NCBI GenBank assembly: GCA_007127165.1
Contig: SKZV01000011.1
Span: forward strand, 1-41,372
Origin: Rhodovibrio sp.
GTDB lineage: Bacteria; Pseudomonadota; Alphaproteobacteria; Kiloniellales; Rhodovibrionaceae
DNA: 41,372 bases
Direction: 5' to 3'
The position numbers were made by a program, and so were the translations under genes. Positions 8,396 to 19,239 of the stretch are shown in pieces. The notes under the pieces were generated by a model. It worked only from the letters and a program-made list of their open reading frames with translations. It was not told the DNA's origin and ran no database searches. Positions within the stretch are counted from its first letter, which is position 1. The number at the start of each line of letters is the position of its first letter.

Positions 8396-9472
8396 TCAAG
8401 CAGCTATCGTAACGTCCGTATAAAGCTCGCTCGGATCGGGTTCCGGGCTGTTTTGCGCAAACTCGGCGGCATCGGAAACGATATCTTTGATTTCCCGGTC
8501 GAGTTGCTTCAGCTCGTCTTCCGTGACCCCGGCATGCTTTTCCATCACGTCGCGAAGGCGCAGCAGTGGGTCCTTTTCGGTCCGCATCTTCTGCACTTCT
8601 TCCTTCGAACGGTACTTCGCGGGGTCCGACATCGAGTGACCGCGGTAACGGTAGGTCAGCATTTCCAGAATGTACGGCCCCTTGCCGGACCGTACATGTT
8701 CGGCAGCGCGCTCCGCCGCCTCCATGACGTCCAGAACGTGCATCCCGTCCACCTGCTCGCCTGGGATGTCGTACGCCTGTCCGCGCTGGTAGAGTTCGAC
8801 ATTGGCGGAGGCCCGCTCGACGCTCGTCCCCATGCCGTACTTGTTGTTCTCGATCACATAGAGAACCGGCAGATCCCAAAGCGCCGCCATATTGAAGGAT
8901 TCATACACCTGCCCCTGATTGACAGCGCCATCCCCCATGTAGGTCGCGCAAAGCAATTCCTGACGGTTGTACTTAATCGCGAAGGCTATGCCCGTGCCGA
9001 TGGGCACCTGCGCGCCGACAATGCCGTGTCCACCATAAAAGGCCTTGTCGACGCTGAACATATGCATCGAGCCACCCTTGCCCTTGGAGTAGCCGCCACG
9101 CCGCCCCGTCAATTCGGCCATTACGCCACGCGCTTCCATTCCGCTCGCAAGCATATGGCCGTGACAACGGTAAGAGGCGACCACGGGATCGTCCGACTGC
9201 ATAACAGCCTTCATGCCGACGACAACCGCCTCCTGGCCAATGTACAAATGGCAAAAGCCGCCGATCAGCCCCATGCCGTAAAGTTGTCCTGCCTTTTCCT
9301 CGAATCGGCGGATCAACAGCATGTCGCGGTACAGATTTAGCAAGCGTTCTTTCGCAAATCCGTGCGTGGGGTCGTCCTGCTTGCCGCGCGCTGGCCTCCG
9401 GCCCGAGGTCGACTTCATGGAAACGCTATCTTTGCTGGAAGCGGCGCCGGAGCTACTTTTTTTACTTACCAT
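8396..9472 (-). CDS. pdhA: Pyruvate dehydrogenase E1 alpha subunit
   Basis: The 358-residue protein binds thiamine diphosphate. It shows MLLIRRFEEKAGQLYGMG, GFCHLYIGQEAV, the SYRCHGHMLA segment, the ThDP/Mg motif GDGAVNQGQVYESFN ending in IENN, and the regulated-loop region YRYRGHSMSDPAKYR. The ATG at 9472 gives MVSKKSSSG and a Ser/Lys-rich 35-residue lead before the domain, matching the usual family length. A further in-frame ATG at 9631 would add 53 residues with no resemblance to PDH and is not used here. PdhA heads the pdhABC-lpd-lipA-ratA part of the operon and has its own candidate promoter upstream. Confidence 0.96.
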   Translation of the reverse strand: MVSKKSSSGAASSKDSVSMKSTSGRRPARGKQDDPTHGFAKERLLNLYRDMLLIRRFEEKAGQLYGMGLIGGFCHLYIGQEAVVVGMKAVMQSDDPVVASYRCHGHMLASGMEARGVMAELTGRRGGYSKGKGGSMHMFSVDKAFYGGHGIVGAQVPIGTGIAFAIKYNRQELLCATYMGDGAVNQGQVYESFNMAALWDLPVLYVIENNKYGMGTSVERASANVELYQRGQAYDIPGEQVDGMHVLDVMEAAERAAEHVRSGKGPYILEMLTYRYRGHSMSDPAKYRSKEEVQKMRTEKDPLLRLRDVMEKHAGVTEDELKQLDREIKDIVSDAAEFAQNSPEPDPSELYTDVTIAA

Positions 9473-9662
9473 GCCATCCCTGTCCGCGATAAACCGCGCT
9501 CTCCTGTGGTGGGCTGTCGCGCCGGAGCAATCTGCACTTGGACCGGCATCCGGCTGATCTGACCTCAAGGGTATGGGCAAACGCACCTGATTGCAAGCCG
9601 CCTCGTCGTCTCTGTGAAGAGGTATAGGCATCTGAAAATGCTCAATTTTTCGTACTTAACTC

Positions 9663-9691
9663 ATAATTAGTTACGTACCGCCATCTGACAA
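9663..9691 (-). promoter_or_regulatory. Candidate sigma70-type promoter for pdhA
   Basis: Read on the minus strand there is a -35-like TTGTCA (9691-9686), a 17-bp spacer and a -10-like AATTAT (9668-9663). It stands in an AT-rich patch of a 279-bp spacer between ftsB and pdhA. It would give a leader of roughly 180 nt. The -35 matches 5 of 6 consensus bases and the -10 matches 4 of 6. I saw no better candidate in this spacer, which otherwise holds no gene. Confidence 0.4.
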
Positions 9692-9751
9692 TGCGAGAGC
9701 ATGGCGGGAGGGTGCGGTGCAGCATTCCAGTCCGGAGGGTGTAAATAAAAA

Positions 9752-10075
9752 TTACGGGCTTTCGGTTTCTAGAAACACCACCGCTTCGTTCTCGCGGGTG
9801 AAGTTCAAGACTTGCCGTGCGCGCTCTTCGAGCATATCCGGATCAAGACTGTCCGGGCGCAGAAGCGCTACGCGCCGTTCCATGGCATGACGCTCCGCTG
9901 CGAGGTCGTGCGCAATGGCCTCGGCCTGCTCCAGATCCTTCTGAAGCTGCACACGCGCATGCAAACCGCGCTCTCCCTGCACAGCGTGATAGGCAAAGTA
10001 CCCGACGAGGCAAGCCGCAATAACCTGCGGAGCGATTTTGCGGGCACGCCGGTGTATTTCACGAAGCATGGTCAT
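9752..10075 (-). CDS. ftsB: Septum formation initiator FtsB/DivIC-family protein
   Basis: The small bitopic membrane protein (107 residues) has a basic N-terminus (REIHRRARKIAP) that should be cytoplasmic, one transmembrane helix at about 17-34, and a periplasmic coiled coil at about 40-75. It ends with the family's PDSLDPDMLEERARQVLNF segment. FtsB forms a complex with FtsL and FtsQ that activates septal peptidoglycan synthesis. It lies 87 bp behind eno, the standard location for ftsB in proteobacteria. Identity is based on topology, the C-terminal motif and the neighbourhood. Confidence 0.9.
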   Translation of the reverse strand: MTMLREIHRRARKIAPQVIAACLVGYFAYHAVQGERGLHARVQLQKDLEQAEAIAHDLAAERHAMERRVALLRPDSLDPDMLEERARQVLNFTRENEAVVFLETESP

Positions 10076-10162
10076 CTATCGAGCGAATCACGGCGCGTCC
10101 CTCTCGTCAACTGGAATATGGGGTCGCAGTTAACGAAGCGAACGCCGCTCACATTTCGCATG

Positions 10163-11524
<1,362 letters not shown>

Positions 11525-12388
11525 TCAAGGCAGGTGGATCGGCAGGCGCTTCGCGAGCGCATCGAACGCCATCAACGTTTCCAGGATCTCCGGCATTGCC
11601 GCTAGAGGCACCATGTTCGGCCCATCCGACGGCGCCCGGTCAGGATCCTGATGGGTCTCCATGAATACAGCCGCCACCCCGACGGCCACCGCCGCGCGCG
11701 CCAGCACCGGCACGAACTCGCGCTGACCACCGGAGGTTGCGCCCTGCCCCCCCGGCTGCTGCACCGAATGTGTTGCATCGAACACCACCGGCGCGCCGGT
11801 CTGTTGCGCCATAATCGGCAGGCCGCGCATGTCGGAGATCAGGGTATTGTAGCCGAAGGACGCCCCGCGCTCGCAAATCAACGTGTTCTCGTTGCCCGTG
11901 CTGTCGATTTTCGCCACGACGTGTTTCATATCCCAGGGTGCTAAAAACTGCCCCTTCTTCACGTTGATTGCGCGCCCTGTGCGTCCGGCCGCGAGCAAAA
12001 GATCGGTCTGACGACAGAGGAACGCCGGAATTTGTAGAACGTCCACTGCTTCCGCCGCCGGCGCGCACTGATCGGGCGCATGCACGTCGGTCAGGACTGG
12101 ACAGCCCACGCGTTCGCGCACCTCGGCCAGAATCGAGAGGCCTTCGGCCAGACCCAGGCCGCGCGGGCTGTCGACACTGCTACGGTTGGCCTTGTCGAAT
12201 GAGCTTTTATAGATCAGTCCGAGTCCCAGCGCTCGGCATAGCTCCATCAGCGCCTGGCTCGTCTCCAGCGCATGAGCGCGACTTTCAAGAGCGCAGGGCC
12301 CGGAAACCAGGACCAGCGGCAAGTCATTGCTCAGTGTCAACGCGCCGACGCTGACGTGACGCGGAGAGGTTAAGCGCGGGTCGGTCAT
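11525..12388 (-). CDS. kdsA: 3-deoxy-8-phosphooctulonate synthase
   Basis: The 287-residue TIM-barrel enzyme condenses phosphoenolpyruvate with arabinose 5-phosphate to make Kdo 8-phosphate for the lipopolysaccharide core. Motifs are [22 protein letters not shown], the [11 protein letters not shown] segment, [14 protein letters not shown] and [11 protein letters not shown]. The cysteine in GPCALES is at the position that binds metal in metal-dependent enzymes such as that of Aquifex, where E. coli has asparagine. The ATG at 12388 was preferred to one at 12535, which adds 49 non-homologous residues overlapping pyrG. The gene is 35 bp behind pyrG, so CTP supply and Kdo synthesis are linked. Confidence 0.95.
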   Translation of the reverse strand: MTDPRLTSPRHVSVGALTLSNDLPLVLVSGPCALESRAHALETSQALMELCRALGLGLIYKSSFDKANRSSVDSPRGLGLAEGLSILAEVRERVGCPVLTDVHAPDQCAPAAEAVDVLQIPAFLCRQTDLLLAAGRTGRAINVKKGQFLAPWDMKHVVAKIDSTGNENTLICERGASFGYNTLISDMRGLPIMAQQTGAPVVFDATHSVQQPGGQGATSGGQREFVPVLARAAVAVGVAAVFMETHQDPDRAPSDGPNMVPLAAMPEILETLMAFDALAKRLPIHLP

Positions 12389-12423
12389 GGCACCTCGCAA
12401 AAGGGGGCAGAGCTTCGGCTTGG

Positions 12424-14052
12424 CTACATCAGCCGCGACTGCTCGACCGCCGCCTGAATGAAGGACGTAAACAAAGGATGCGGATCGTAGGGTTTCGATT
12501 TCAGTTCCGGGTGGAACTGCACGCCTATATACCAAGGGTGCGACGTGCTCTCTACAATCTCCGGCAACTCCCCATCCGGCGACATGCCGGAGAAATGCAT
12601 TCCCGACCGCTCGAGCACCTCCCTGTAGTTCACGTTCACTTCATAGCGATGGCGATGACGCTCGCTGATTTCGGTCGTTCCGTAAATGCGGGAGACTTTG
12701 CTGGAGGCGCTCAACACGGCGGGATAGGCGCCAAGGCGCATGGTCCCGCCCTTCTCCGAATCCAGGTTCCGGCGCTCCACTCCACCGGCGCGGGTCCACT
12801 CCGTTAGAAGCCCCACGATGGGATCGTCGGAGGGACCGAACTCGGTGGACCCCGCATCTTCCAACCCGGCCAAGGTCCGCGCGGCTTCGATAACCGCCAT
12901 CTGCATGCCGAAGCAGATTCCGAAATAGGGAACCGTGTGCTCCCGCGCGAAGCGGGCGGCGGCAATCTTGCCCTCGGCACCGCGCTCCCCAAATCCACCA
13001 GGGATCAAAATGCCGTGCACGTCTTCCAGGTAGGTCGCTGCGTCGTCGCGTTCGAAGATCTCCGCATCTAGCCAGTTCACCTTGACCCGGACATTATTGG
13101 CGATGCCGCCGTGGATCAGCGCTTCCGCCAGCGACTTGTAGCTGTCGAGCAAGCTGGTGTACTTGCCTACCACGCCAATCGTCACCTCGCCGTCGGGCTG
13201 GCGCACCCGGGACACCACCCGGTCCCAGGTGGAGAGGTCCGGATCAGGCGCGTCGTTCAGGGCAAAGTGCCGGCAAACCTCACCGTCGAGGCCCTCCTCG
13301 TGGTAGCTGCGCGGCACGGCGTAGATCGTATCCACGTCCAGCGCCTGAATCACCGCCTGCTCGCGGATGTTGCAGAACTGCGCGATCTTGCGGCGCGCGT
13401 CGAGCCCAATCGGCTGTTCCGAGCGGCAAACCAGCATGTCCGGCTGAATTCCGACGCTCAGCAGCTCCTTTACGGAGTGCTGCGTCGGCTTGGTCTTCAA
13501 CTCGCCCGCCGAGGCGATGTAGGGAACCAGCGTGAGATGTATAAAGAGGCTGCGTTCCCGTCCCAATTCGTTCCCAAGCTGGCGGATCGCCTCAAGAAAC
13601 GGCAGACCTTCGATGTCGCCCACCGTCCCGCCGATCTCGCAGATCACGAAGTCCTCATCGCCGATGTCGTCGCGAACGAACTCCTTGATCGCCTCGGTGA
13701 CGTGCGGGATGACCTGCACCGTCGCGCCCAGATAATCGCCCCGCCGCTCCCGCGTCAGCACCTTCCAATAGATCTGGCCAGTGGTGACGCTGTCGGTTTT
13801 GCGTGAAGGAACGCCGGTAAAGCGCTCGTAGTGCCCTAGATCCAGATCCGTCTCCGCGCCGTCGTCGGTCACGTAGACTTCACCGTGCTGGTAGGGGCTC
13901 ATCGTGCCTGGGTCGATGTTCAAATAGGGATCGAGCTTGCGCAACCGAACCGTGAACCCGCGAGCCTGAAGCAGCGCGCCAAGGGCGGCGGAAGCCAAAC
14001 CCTTCCCCAAGGACGAGACAACGCCGCCAGTGATAAAGATAAATCGCGCCAT
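12424..14052 (-). CDS. pyrG: CTP synthase
   Basis: The 542-residue enzyme aminates UTP to CTP using glutamine. It starts with the invariant [20 protein letters not shown] synthetase P-loop, continues with [20 protein letters not shown] and [17 protein letters not shown], and ends in a class-I glutamine amidotransferase domain with the nucleophile cysteine in [11 protein letters not shown] and the His/Glu pair in [16 protein letters not shown]. Length and motifs are standard. A 158-bp spacer separates it from secG upstream; it contains a TTGACG but only a poor -10 at short spacing. Confidence 0.98.
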   Translation of the reverse strand: MARFIFITGGVVSSLGKGLASAALGALLQARGFTVRLRKLDPYLNIDPGTMSPYQHGEVYVTDDGAETDLDLGHYERFTGVPSRKTDSVTTGQIYWKVLTRERRGDYLGATVQVIPHVTEAIKEFVRDDIGDEDFVICEIGGTVGDIEGLPFLEAIRQLGNELGRERSLFIHLTLVPYIASAGELKTKPTQHSVKELLSVGIQPDMLVCRSEQPIGLDARRKIAQFCNIREQAVIQALDVDTIYAVPRSYHEEGLDGEVCRHFALNDAPDPDLSTWDRVVSRVRQPDGEVTIGVVGKYTSLLDSYKSLAEALIHGGIANNVRVKVNWLDAEIFERDDAATYLEDVHGILIPGGFGERGAEGKIAAARFAREHTVPYFGICFGMQMAVIEAARTLAGLEDAGSTEFGPSDDPIVGLLTEWTRAGGVERRNLDSEKGGTMRLGAYPAVLSASSKVSRIYGTTEISERHRHRYEVNVNYREVLERSGMHFSGMSPDGELPEIVESTSHPWYIGVQFHPELKSKPYDPHPLFTSFIQAAVEQSRLM

Positions 14053-14210
14053 GGACCGATTCTATTGACCAAAAAGCTGCCGTATCTGGGCAAGCGGTTT
14101 ACCTGCGCCCAGACACAAGCCATTGCGATGCACTTTCGCGCACCGCCCGAACTTCGCGCATCCTACCCGTTTTCGCGGACCGTCAACGGGGAAAACGAAC
14201 GCCACTGGAC

Positions 14211-14561
14211 CTACTGAACAGGGACCTCCGGTGAGACCGGCTCATCCGTCGGCTGGAAATCCTGCTCGCCCGCCGGGATCTGTTCGAAGTCGTCCAAAAT
14301 CGATCGCGGTGCACGATCGCCATCCGCGAGGATGGTCAGGAAAATCGATGTTGCCATGAAGCAGGCCGCGAGAACCGCCGTGGTCCGGGTGAGCACGTTT
14401 GCAGTGCCGCGCCCGGAGAGGAAGCCGCTGAGTCCCGCTCCGCTGCCTCCGCCGCCGGCGCTGCCCAGGCCCAGTCCGCCACCCTCACTGGGCTGCAGAA
14501 GGACAATCACCACGAGGGAAATTGCGATCAGCAGATGGATGACAAGAATAACCGTAATCAT
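14211..14561 (-). CDS. secG: Preprotein translocase subunit SecG
   Basis: The 116-residue membrane protein has two transmembrane helices (about residues 2-22 and 60-80). They flank a Gly/Ser-rich loop (EGGGLGLGSAGGGGSGAG) and the conserved SGRGTANVLTRTTAVLA segment that marks SecG. It assists SecYEG-mediated protein export. The C-terminal ~35 residues form an acidic, Pro-rich tail (EQIPAGEQDFQPTDEPVSPE) longer than in E. coli SecG but usual for alphaproteobacteria. It lies between tpiA and pyrG, the expected position. Confidence 0.93.
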   Translation of the reverse strand: MITVILVIHLLIAISLVVIVLLQPSEGGGLGLGSAGGGGSGAGLSGFLSGRGTANVLTRTTAVLAACFMATSIFLTILADGDRAPRSILDDFEQIPAGEQDFQPTDEPVSPEVPVQ

Positions 14562-14686
14562 GCTTTGCGTCGTCTTTCCAAGAACTTCGTGCCGTTTCGC
14601 GCAGGCGTTGAGCGCCCGCAGCTTGCGGCACCGGTATGTGTCATGCTGCGCTCTGGCGTGGTTTTAATCCCTTACGCCACGGATTT

Positions 14687-15433
14687 CTAGGGGCAGGCTT
14701 TGCCGATTGCCCAGAAATCGTCCAGCTTCAGGCTCGCCCCGCCCACGAGCGCGCCGTCGACGTCGGGCACGCTCAGCAATTCCGCGGCATTCGAGGGCTT
14801 CACCGAGCCGCCGTAGAGCAAGCGAACCTGCTCCCCCGCCGCATCGCCAAGCCGCACTTTCAGGAGTCCGCGCAGATGAGCGTGAGCCTCTTCGACATCC
14901 CCGGCCATGGCCGTGCGCCCCGTGCCGATCGCCCACACGGGCTCGTAGGCAACGACCAGGTCGCTGCCGCCGTGCGGGAGCGAATCGCTAAGCTGCTCCT
15001 CAATGACCGCGAGCGTCTTCCCCGCATCCCGTTGGCTTTCGCTCTCGCCCACGCAGATGATCGGCGTTAGCCCCGCCTGGACCGCAATTTCAGCCTTTGC
15101 ACGTACGAGCGCACTCGTTTCACCGTGGTTTTCCCGGCGCTCCGAATGGCCAAGAATGACGTAGCCGCATCCCAGGTCCGCCAGCATGACCGCGGAAATA
15201 TCCCCGGTATGCGGGCCTGCCGAGGCAGTGTGGCAATCCTGCCCGCCCAGCGCCACTGAGCTGTCCCGCACCGCCTCCGCGACCGGCGCAAGCAACGTGA
15301 ATGGCGGACAGATGACCCAATCGCAATCCGGGCCACCATCGGCAGCACGCTGCGCCAGTCCCTCCGCCAAGCTGACGCCCTCGTTGCGCAGCCCGTGCAT
15401 CTTCCAATTCCCTGCGATAAGCTTGCGTCGCAC
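14687..15433 (-). CDS. tpiA: Triosephosphate isomerase
   Basis: The 248-residue TIM barrel interconverts dihydroxyacetone phosphate and glyceraldehyde 3-phosphate. Catalytic residues are visible: Lys in LIAGNWKM, His in VILGHSERR and Glu in [13 protein letters not shown], plus the phosphate loop LYGGSVKP. I chose a GTG start at 15433 because it places [11 protein letters not shown] at the expected N-terminus and has GGGGAG seven bases upstream. An in-frame ATG at 15472 would add 13 residues. It is the first gene of the long minus-strand block. Confidence 0.96.
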   Translation of the reverse strand: MRRKLIAGNWKMHGLRNEGVSLAEGLAQRAADGGPDCDWVICPPFTLLAPVAEAVRDSSVALGGQDCHTASAGPHTGDISAVMLADLGCGYVILGHSERRENHGETSALVRAKAEIAVQAGLTPIICVGESESQRDAGKTLAVIEEQLSDSLPHGGSDLVVAYEPVWAIGTGRTAMAGDVEEAHAHLRGLLKVRLGDAAGEQVRLLYGGSVKPSNAAELLSVPDVDGALVGGASLKLDDFWAIGKACP

Positions 15434-15745
15434 GTTCCCGCTCCCCAATTCTTTGCCAGCGGAATAGCACATAGATCATCGCAGTGCTACCGGCGCGCGC
15501 TCGGATGACGGTTCTTTCGATTGCATGAAGGCCCCGCACGCGCTACCAAGAAAACGCTGCCGGTCCAAGGACTGGCAATGGCTTGATGACCGGCAACGGC
15601 TTTTCGGCATTGCGTGTTGCCGGGAAGATGACCACTACCTAATATGCACCGGTCCGTCGAGGCCACTTCCGCCTCGAGCTCAGGAATGCGCCGTCGCACC
15701 CGGCGGCTGCAAGGGACCATAGAACCGCGGAGCCTCAATCCCACG
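15434..15745. other. Divergent intergenic region tpiA / ppiD
   Basis: This 312-bp stretch separates the divergent genes tpiA (-) and ppiD (+). I see no tRNA fold, conserved small gene or repeat in it. It contains a good promoter candidate for ppiD (15617-15645) and the tpiA ribosome-binding site next to 15433. No convincing tpiA promoter could be picked by eye. Confidence 0.7.
15617..15645 (+). promoter_or_regulatory. Candidate sigma70-type promoter for ppiD-trpE
   Basis: TTGCCG (15617-15622), a 17-bp spacer and TAATAT (15640-15645) resemble the -35 and -10 elements. The start codon of ppiD is at 15746, leaving a leader of roughly 90 nt. The spacing is ideal and the -10 is an AT-rich island in GC-rich sequence. 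No experimental support. Confidence 0.5.
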
Positions 15746-17635
15746 ATGACGCCTGTTTTTCGCAACTTTGTCGTTAAGCCCCTCACTATCCTGCTTTTCG
15801 TGCTCTTGATCGCGAGCTTTGCACTGTGGGGAATCGGCGACATTTTCCGCGGCGACACCGGCCCCGGAACTGTCATTGCGGTCGGCGAGGAGGAGATCAC
15901 TGAAGAAGAATTCTCGCGAAATTTCCGCCGCGAATTCTCCCGGATGAGCGAAATGTTCGACAACGACCTAGACATGCAGACGGCACGGGAGATCGGCATC
16001 GTCGATCAGATCGTCAATCAGATGGTCACACGCGCCCTCTTTAAGCAGCAGGCGCGCGATCTTGGACTGATGGTTGGGGATTCCGATGTTGTGCGTGAGA
16101 TCAGGCAAGAGGCGATGTTCGAGGGGCCGTCCGGCCAGTTCGACCGCTTTCGTTTCGAACAGGCGCTGCGTCAGGCGGGTTTGAGCGAGGCTGCTTACGT
16201 CAACATGTTCCGCGAAGAGATCGAGCGCGAGCACCTGTTCAATGCCGTGACCGGCGGTGTGAGGCCGCCGCAAGCGATGGCGGAGACGATCTTCCGCTAT
16301 GAGAACGAGCGGCGCATCGCCGATTATCTCGTTCTCGATTCCGAAAGTTTTGAAGTGGACGAGCCGTCGGAGCAGGACCTGCGGGAATTCCATGCCGACA
16401 ATCCGGATGAGTTCATGGCTCCCGAATATCGTGAGGTGACTTATATCCACCTCAGCGTCGAGGAGATGATCGCCGAACTCGACGTTCCGGAAGAGGAGCT
16501 GCGCGCGGAGTTCGAAGACCGTGGCAACGCCCTTGGGGAGCCCGCCCGCCGCGCCCTGCGGCAGATCGTGCTGGACAGCGAGGAAGACGCCGAGGCGGCT
16601 GCCGAGCAGCTGCGCACCGGCGCGGATTTCGAAGAAGTCGCCCGCGAATTTACCGGCGGCAGCCCGGCGGACCTTGGCATGAACACGCGCGACGACCTGC
16701 TCCCGGAACTGGCCGAAGCCGCCTTTGAGACGGAAGAAGAAGGCGTCCGCGAAACGCCGGTAGAAACGGCGTTAGGTTGGCACATTATCGCGGTTGACGA
16801 GGTCGAGGAAGGATTTACCCCGGAGTTCGAGGACGTTCGGGAGGACATTCGCCGCGAGGTGGCGCGCGATCGGGCAATCGACGAGCTTGTGACGATGGCC
16901 AACCGCCTCGACGACGAGCTTGCGACCGGCGCTACCCTGGAGCAAGCAGCCGAGTTTATCGGACTTGAGACACGCCACGTTCCCGCCCTCGATTCGCAAG
17001 CGCGGGATGCCGATGGCGAGCGAGTCGAGGATATCCCTGAGCCGGAAGACTTCGTAGATGTCGCCTTCCGCACAAACGCCGGTGAACAGAGCATGCTGCG
17101 GGAGACTCCGGATGGCGGCTACTATGTGCTGCGGGTCGATGGTGTGCGGTCGCCGGAGGTGCGTCCTTTCGAGGAGGTGCGAGACTCCGTCCACGATGCT
17201 TTCATGGCCGAGCAGCGCGAACAAGTAGCGGTGAGCATCGGTGAGGACCTGCTGGAGGACATGGAGCGGGGCACGCCTCTTGCCGAGATCGGCGAGCGCC
17301 ACGGCGTGGATGTCCGCACCAGTCAGCCCCTGAGACGCGGCAACAACCCGCAAGCGCCGGAGGCGGAACGGGCCATGGCAAGCGCCGTTTTCACCGCGAG
17401 TGAGGGCGAAGCGACGATGACGAGCTTCCGTGATGGGGTCATTCTTGCCGTGCCGACGGAGATCCAGCACGCCGATCCTCAGGAGGCTTCGGATGAACTG
17501 GTGCAGGTCCGCGGCCGCCTTGGCCAGTCGTTGCGAAGCGATCTGCTGGAACAGTTTTCCAGCGCCATGCGAGAGCAATACCCTGTGCGAGTGAACGAGG
17601 CTCGTATGGAACGCGTTCTCGACCGCTTCCAATAG
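15746..17635 (+). CDS. ppiD: PpiD/SurA-type membrane-anchored peptidyl-prolyl isomerase
   Basis: The 629-residue protein has one N-terminal transmembrane helix (about 13-32, LLFVLLIASFALWGIG). It continues as a SurA_N-like chaperone region (about 40-200) and a parvulin-type rotamase domain (about 260-380; SPADLGMNTRDDLLPELAEA then ALGWHIIAVDEV). A long C-terminal region follows. It is a periplasmic folding chaperone attached to the inner membrane. The periplasmic part is visibly rich in Asp and Glu. The ATG at 15746 places the helix at the right distance; an in-frame ATG at 15644 would add 34 basic residues and overlaps the -10 candidate. trpE begins 20 bp downstream, an association frequent in Rhodospirillales. 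Confidence 0.9.
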   Translation: MTPVFRNFVVKPLTILLFVLLIASFALWGIGDIFRGDTGPGTVIAVGEEEITEEEFSRNFRREFSRMSEMFDNDLDMQTAREIGIVDQIVNQMVTRALFKQQARDLGLMVGDSDVVREIRQEAMFEGPSGQFDRFRFEQALRQAGLSEAAYVNMFREEIEREHLFNAVTGGVRPPQAMAETIFRYENERRIADYLVLDSESFEVDEPSEQDLREFHADNPDEFMAPEYREVTYIHLSVEEMIAELDVPEEELRAEFEDRGNALGEPARRALRQIVLDSEEDAEAAAEQLRTGADFEEVAREFTGGSPADLGMNTRDDLLPELAEAAFETEEEGVRETPVETALGWHIIAVDEVEEGFTPEFEDVREDIRREVARDRAIDELVTMANRLDDELATGATLEQAAEFIGLETRHVPALDSQARDADGERVEDIPEPEDFVDVAFRTNAGEQSMLRETPDGGYYVLRVDGVRSPEVRPFEEVRDSVHDAFMAEQREQVAVSIGEDLLEDMERGTPLAEIGERHGVDVRTSQPLRRGNNPQAPEAERAMASAVFTASEGEATMTSFRDGVILAVPTEIQHADPQEASDELVQVRGRLGQSLRSDLLEQFSSAMREQYPVRVNEARMERVLDRFQ

Positions 17636-17655
17636 ACCGGGGTAGCGTAGCGCAG

Positions 17656-19161
17656 ATGGACATTGCTCCGGGATTCGAGGCCTTCGCCGAGGCTTACCGT
17701 GCAAAACGAGCCCAGGTCGCGCACACCACGCTGGTTGCGGATCTTGAGACGCCCGTTTCCGCCTTTCTAAAATTGGCGGAGGGCCAGACCAATGCGTTCC
17801 TCTTCGAATCGGTAGAGGGTGGCGCACGGATCGGCCGCTACTCCTTCATTGCAATGAAGCCGGATGTCGTCTGGCGATGCCGAGGGCACGCGGCGGAGAT
17901 TAACCGCCGCGCCCGCTACGACACCGACGGCTTCGAAGCGCTTCCAGGTCATCCGCTCGATACCCTGCGGGCCCTTCAGTACGAGTCGCGAATCGATCTT
18001 CCTGCCACGGCACCACCGATGGCTGCCTCCCTGATCGGCTATATCGGCTACGATGGCGTCCGGCTGATGGAACGCATTCCAGACACCAATCCGGATGTAC
18101 TGGGCGTTCCGGACGGGCTTTTCGTTCGGCCGACCATTACTGCCGTCTTCGACCGGCTGGAAGACCAGGTGACCGTGTTTACGCCAGTCTATCCCGCCGA
18201 AGGGATGAGTGCGGAGGATGCCTGGGCGCTGGCCTGCGAGCGCATTGCCGCCAGCGTTCAGGACTTCGAACGCTCCCTGCCCTATCGCCGGGAACGGGCG
18301 AGCGTAACCGAGCACCTGCCGGAACCGGATTCCAATATTTCGCGCGAAGCGTTCCACGACATGGTCCGGCGCGGAAAAGAGTACATCTATGCGGGCGATA
18401 TCTTTCAGGTGGTGCTCTCGCAGCGTTTCTCGCTGCCGTTCAAGCTTCCGCCTTTCGCGTTGTACCGGGCGTTGCGGCGACTAAACCCGTCTCCGTTCCT
18501 TTTCTTCGCCCAACTCGACGGCTTCGCGATCGTGGGCTCCAGCCCGGAAATCCTGGTGCGCCTGCGCGACGAGACTGTGACGATCCGCCCTATCGCGGGC
18601 ACGCGTAAGCGCGGCGCGTCGGCCGAAGAAGACAGGATGCTCGCGGAAGACCTCCTATCCGACCCAAAGGAACTGGCCGAGCATTTGATGCTGCTGGACC
18701 TTGGCCGCAACGACGTCGGCAGAGTGGCGGAGATCGGCAGCGTGCGCGTCACTGAAAAGATGGTGATCGAGAACTACAGCCACGTGATGCACATCGTCTC
18801 GAACGTCGAGGGACGCATGAACCCGCGCTTCGATGCGATGGACGCCTTAATGGCGGGCTTTCCTGCCGGTACGGTCTCTGGCGCGCCGAAGGTCCGGGCC
18901 ATGGAAATCATCGATGAACTGGAGCCGGAACGCCGGGGCATTTATGCCGGAGCGGTCGGATACTTCGGCGCTGGCGGAGCCATGGATACCTGCATCGCGC
19001 TGCGGACCTCGATCGTCAAGGACGGTGTCATGTACGTCCAGGCGGGCGGCGGCGTCGTGGCCGACAGCGACCCCGAGGCCGAGTACCAGGAAAGTCGCAA
19101 CAAGGCCCGCGCGTTGATCCGCGCGGCCGAGGAAGCGATGCGCTTCGCTGCCGGACGGTAA
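17656..19161 (+). CDS. trpE: Anthranilate synthase component I
   Basis: The 501-residue protein uses chorismate and ammonia (from TrpG) to make anthranilate, the first step of tryptophan synthesis. It shows the chorismate-binding signatures IYAGDIFQVVLSQRF, RPIAGTRKRG, DLGRNDVGRV and AGFPAGTVSGAPKVRAMEII, ending with YVQAGGGVVADSDPEAEY. The tryptophan feedback site that usually reads LLES is FLFES here, near residue 48; the Ser is retained. The gene is 20 bp behind ppiD but is not followed by trpG, trpD and trpC: the next gene, era, converges on it. No leader peptide or attenuator fits in the 20-bp spacer. Confidence 0.95.
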   Translation: MDIAPGFEAFAEAYRAKRAQVAHTTLVADLETPVSAFLKLAEGQTNAFLFESVEGGARIGRYSFIAMKPDVVWRCRGHAAEINRRARYDTDGFEALPGHPLDTLRALQYESRIDLPATAPPMAASLIGYIGYDGVRLMERIPDTNPDVLGVPDGLFVRPTITAVFDRLEDQVTVFTPVYPAEGMSAEDAWALACERIAASVQDFERSLPYRRERASVTEHLPEPDSNISREAFHDMVRRGKEYIYAGDIFQVVLSQRFSLPFKLPPFALYRALRRLNPSPFLFFAQLDGFAIVGSSPEILVRLRDETVTIRPIAGTRKRGASAEEDRMLAEDLLSDPKELAEHLMLLDLGRNDVGRVAEIGSVRVTEKMVIENYSHVMHIVSNVEGRMNPRFDAMDALMAGFPAGTVSGAPKVRAMEIIDELEPERRGIYAGAVGYFGAGGAMDTCIALRTSIVKDGVMYVQAGGGVVADSDPEAEYQESRNKARALIRAAEEAMRFAAGR

Positions 19162-19239
19162 GGCGGAGCTCCAGGGCGGTTTAAGTCGTTATACCAACGC
19201 CATGACTTCATGCCGTCTCAACCTGAACCCGCCCGCCAT

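Noticed and set aside
9473-9631. N-terminal extension of pdhA from an ATG at 9631
   Set aside because: The 53 extra residues do not resemble E1 alpha or a targeting sequence, and this DNA is better explained as leader downstream of the promoter candidate.
15434-15745. A tRNA or small RNA gene in the tpiA-ppiD spacer
   Set aside because: No cloverleaf, CCA-ending acceptor stem or intrinsic terminator could be found by eye.
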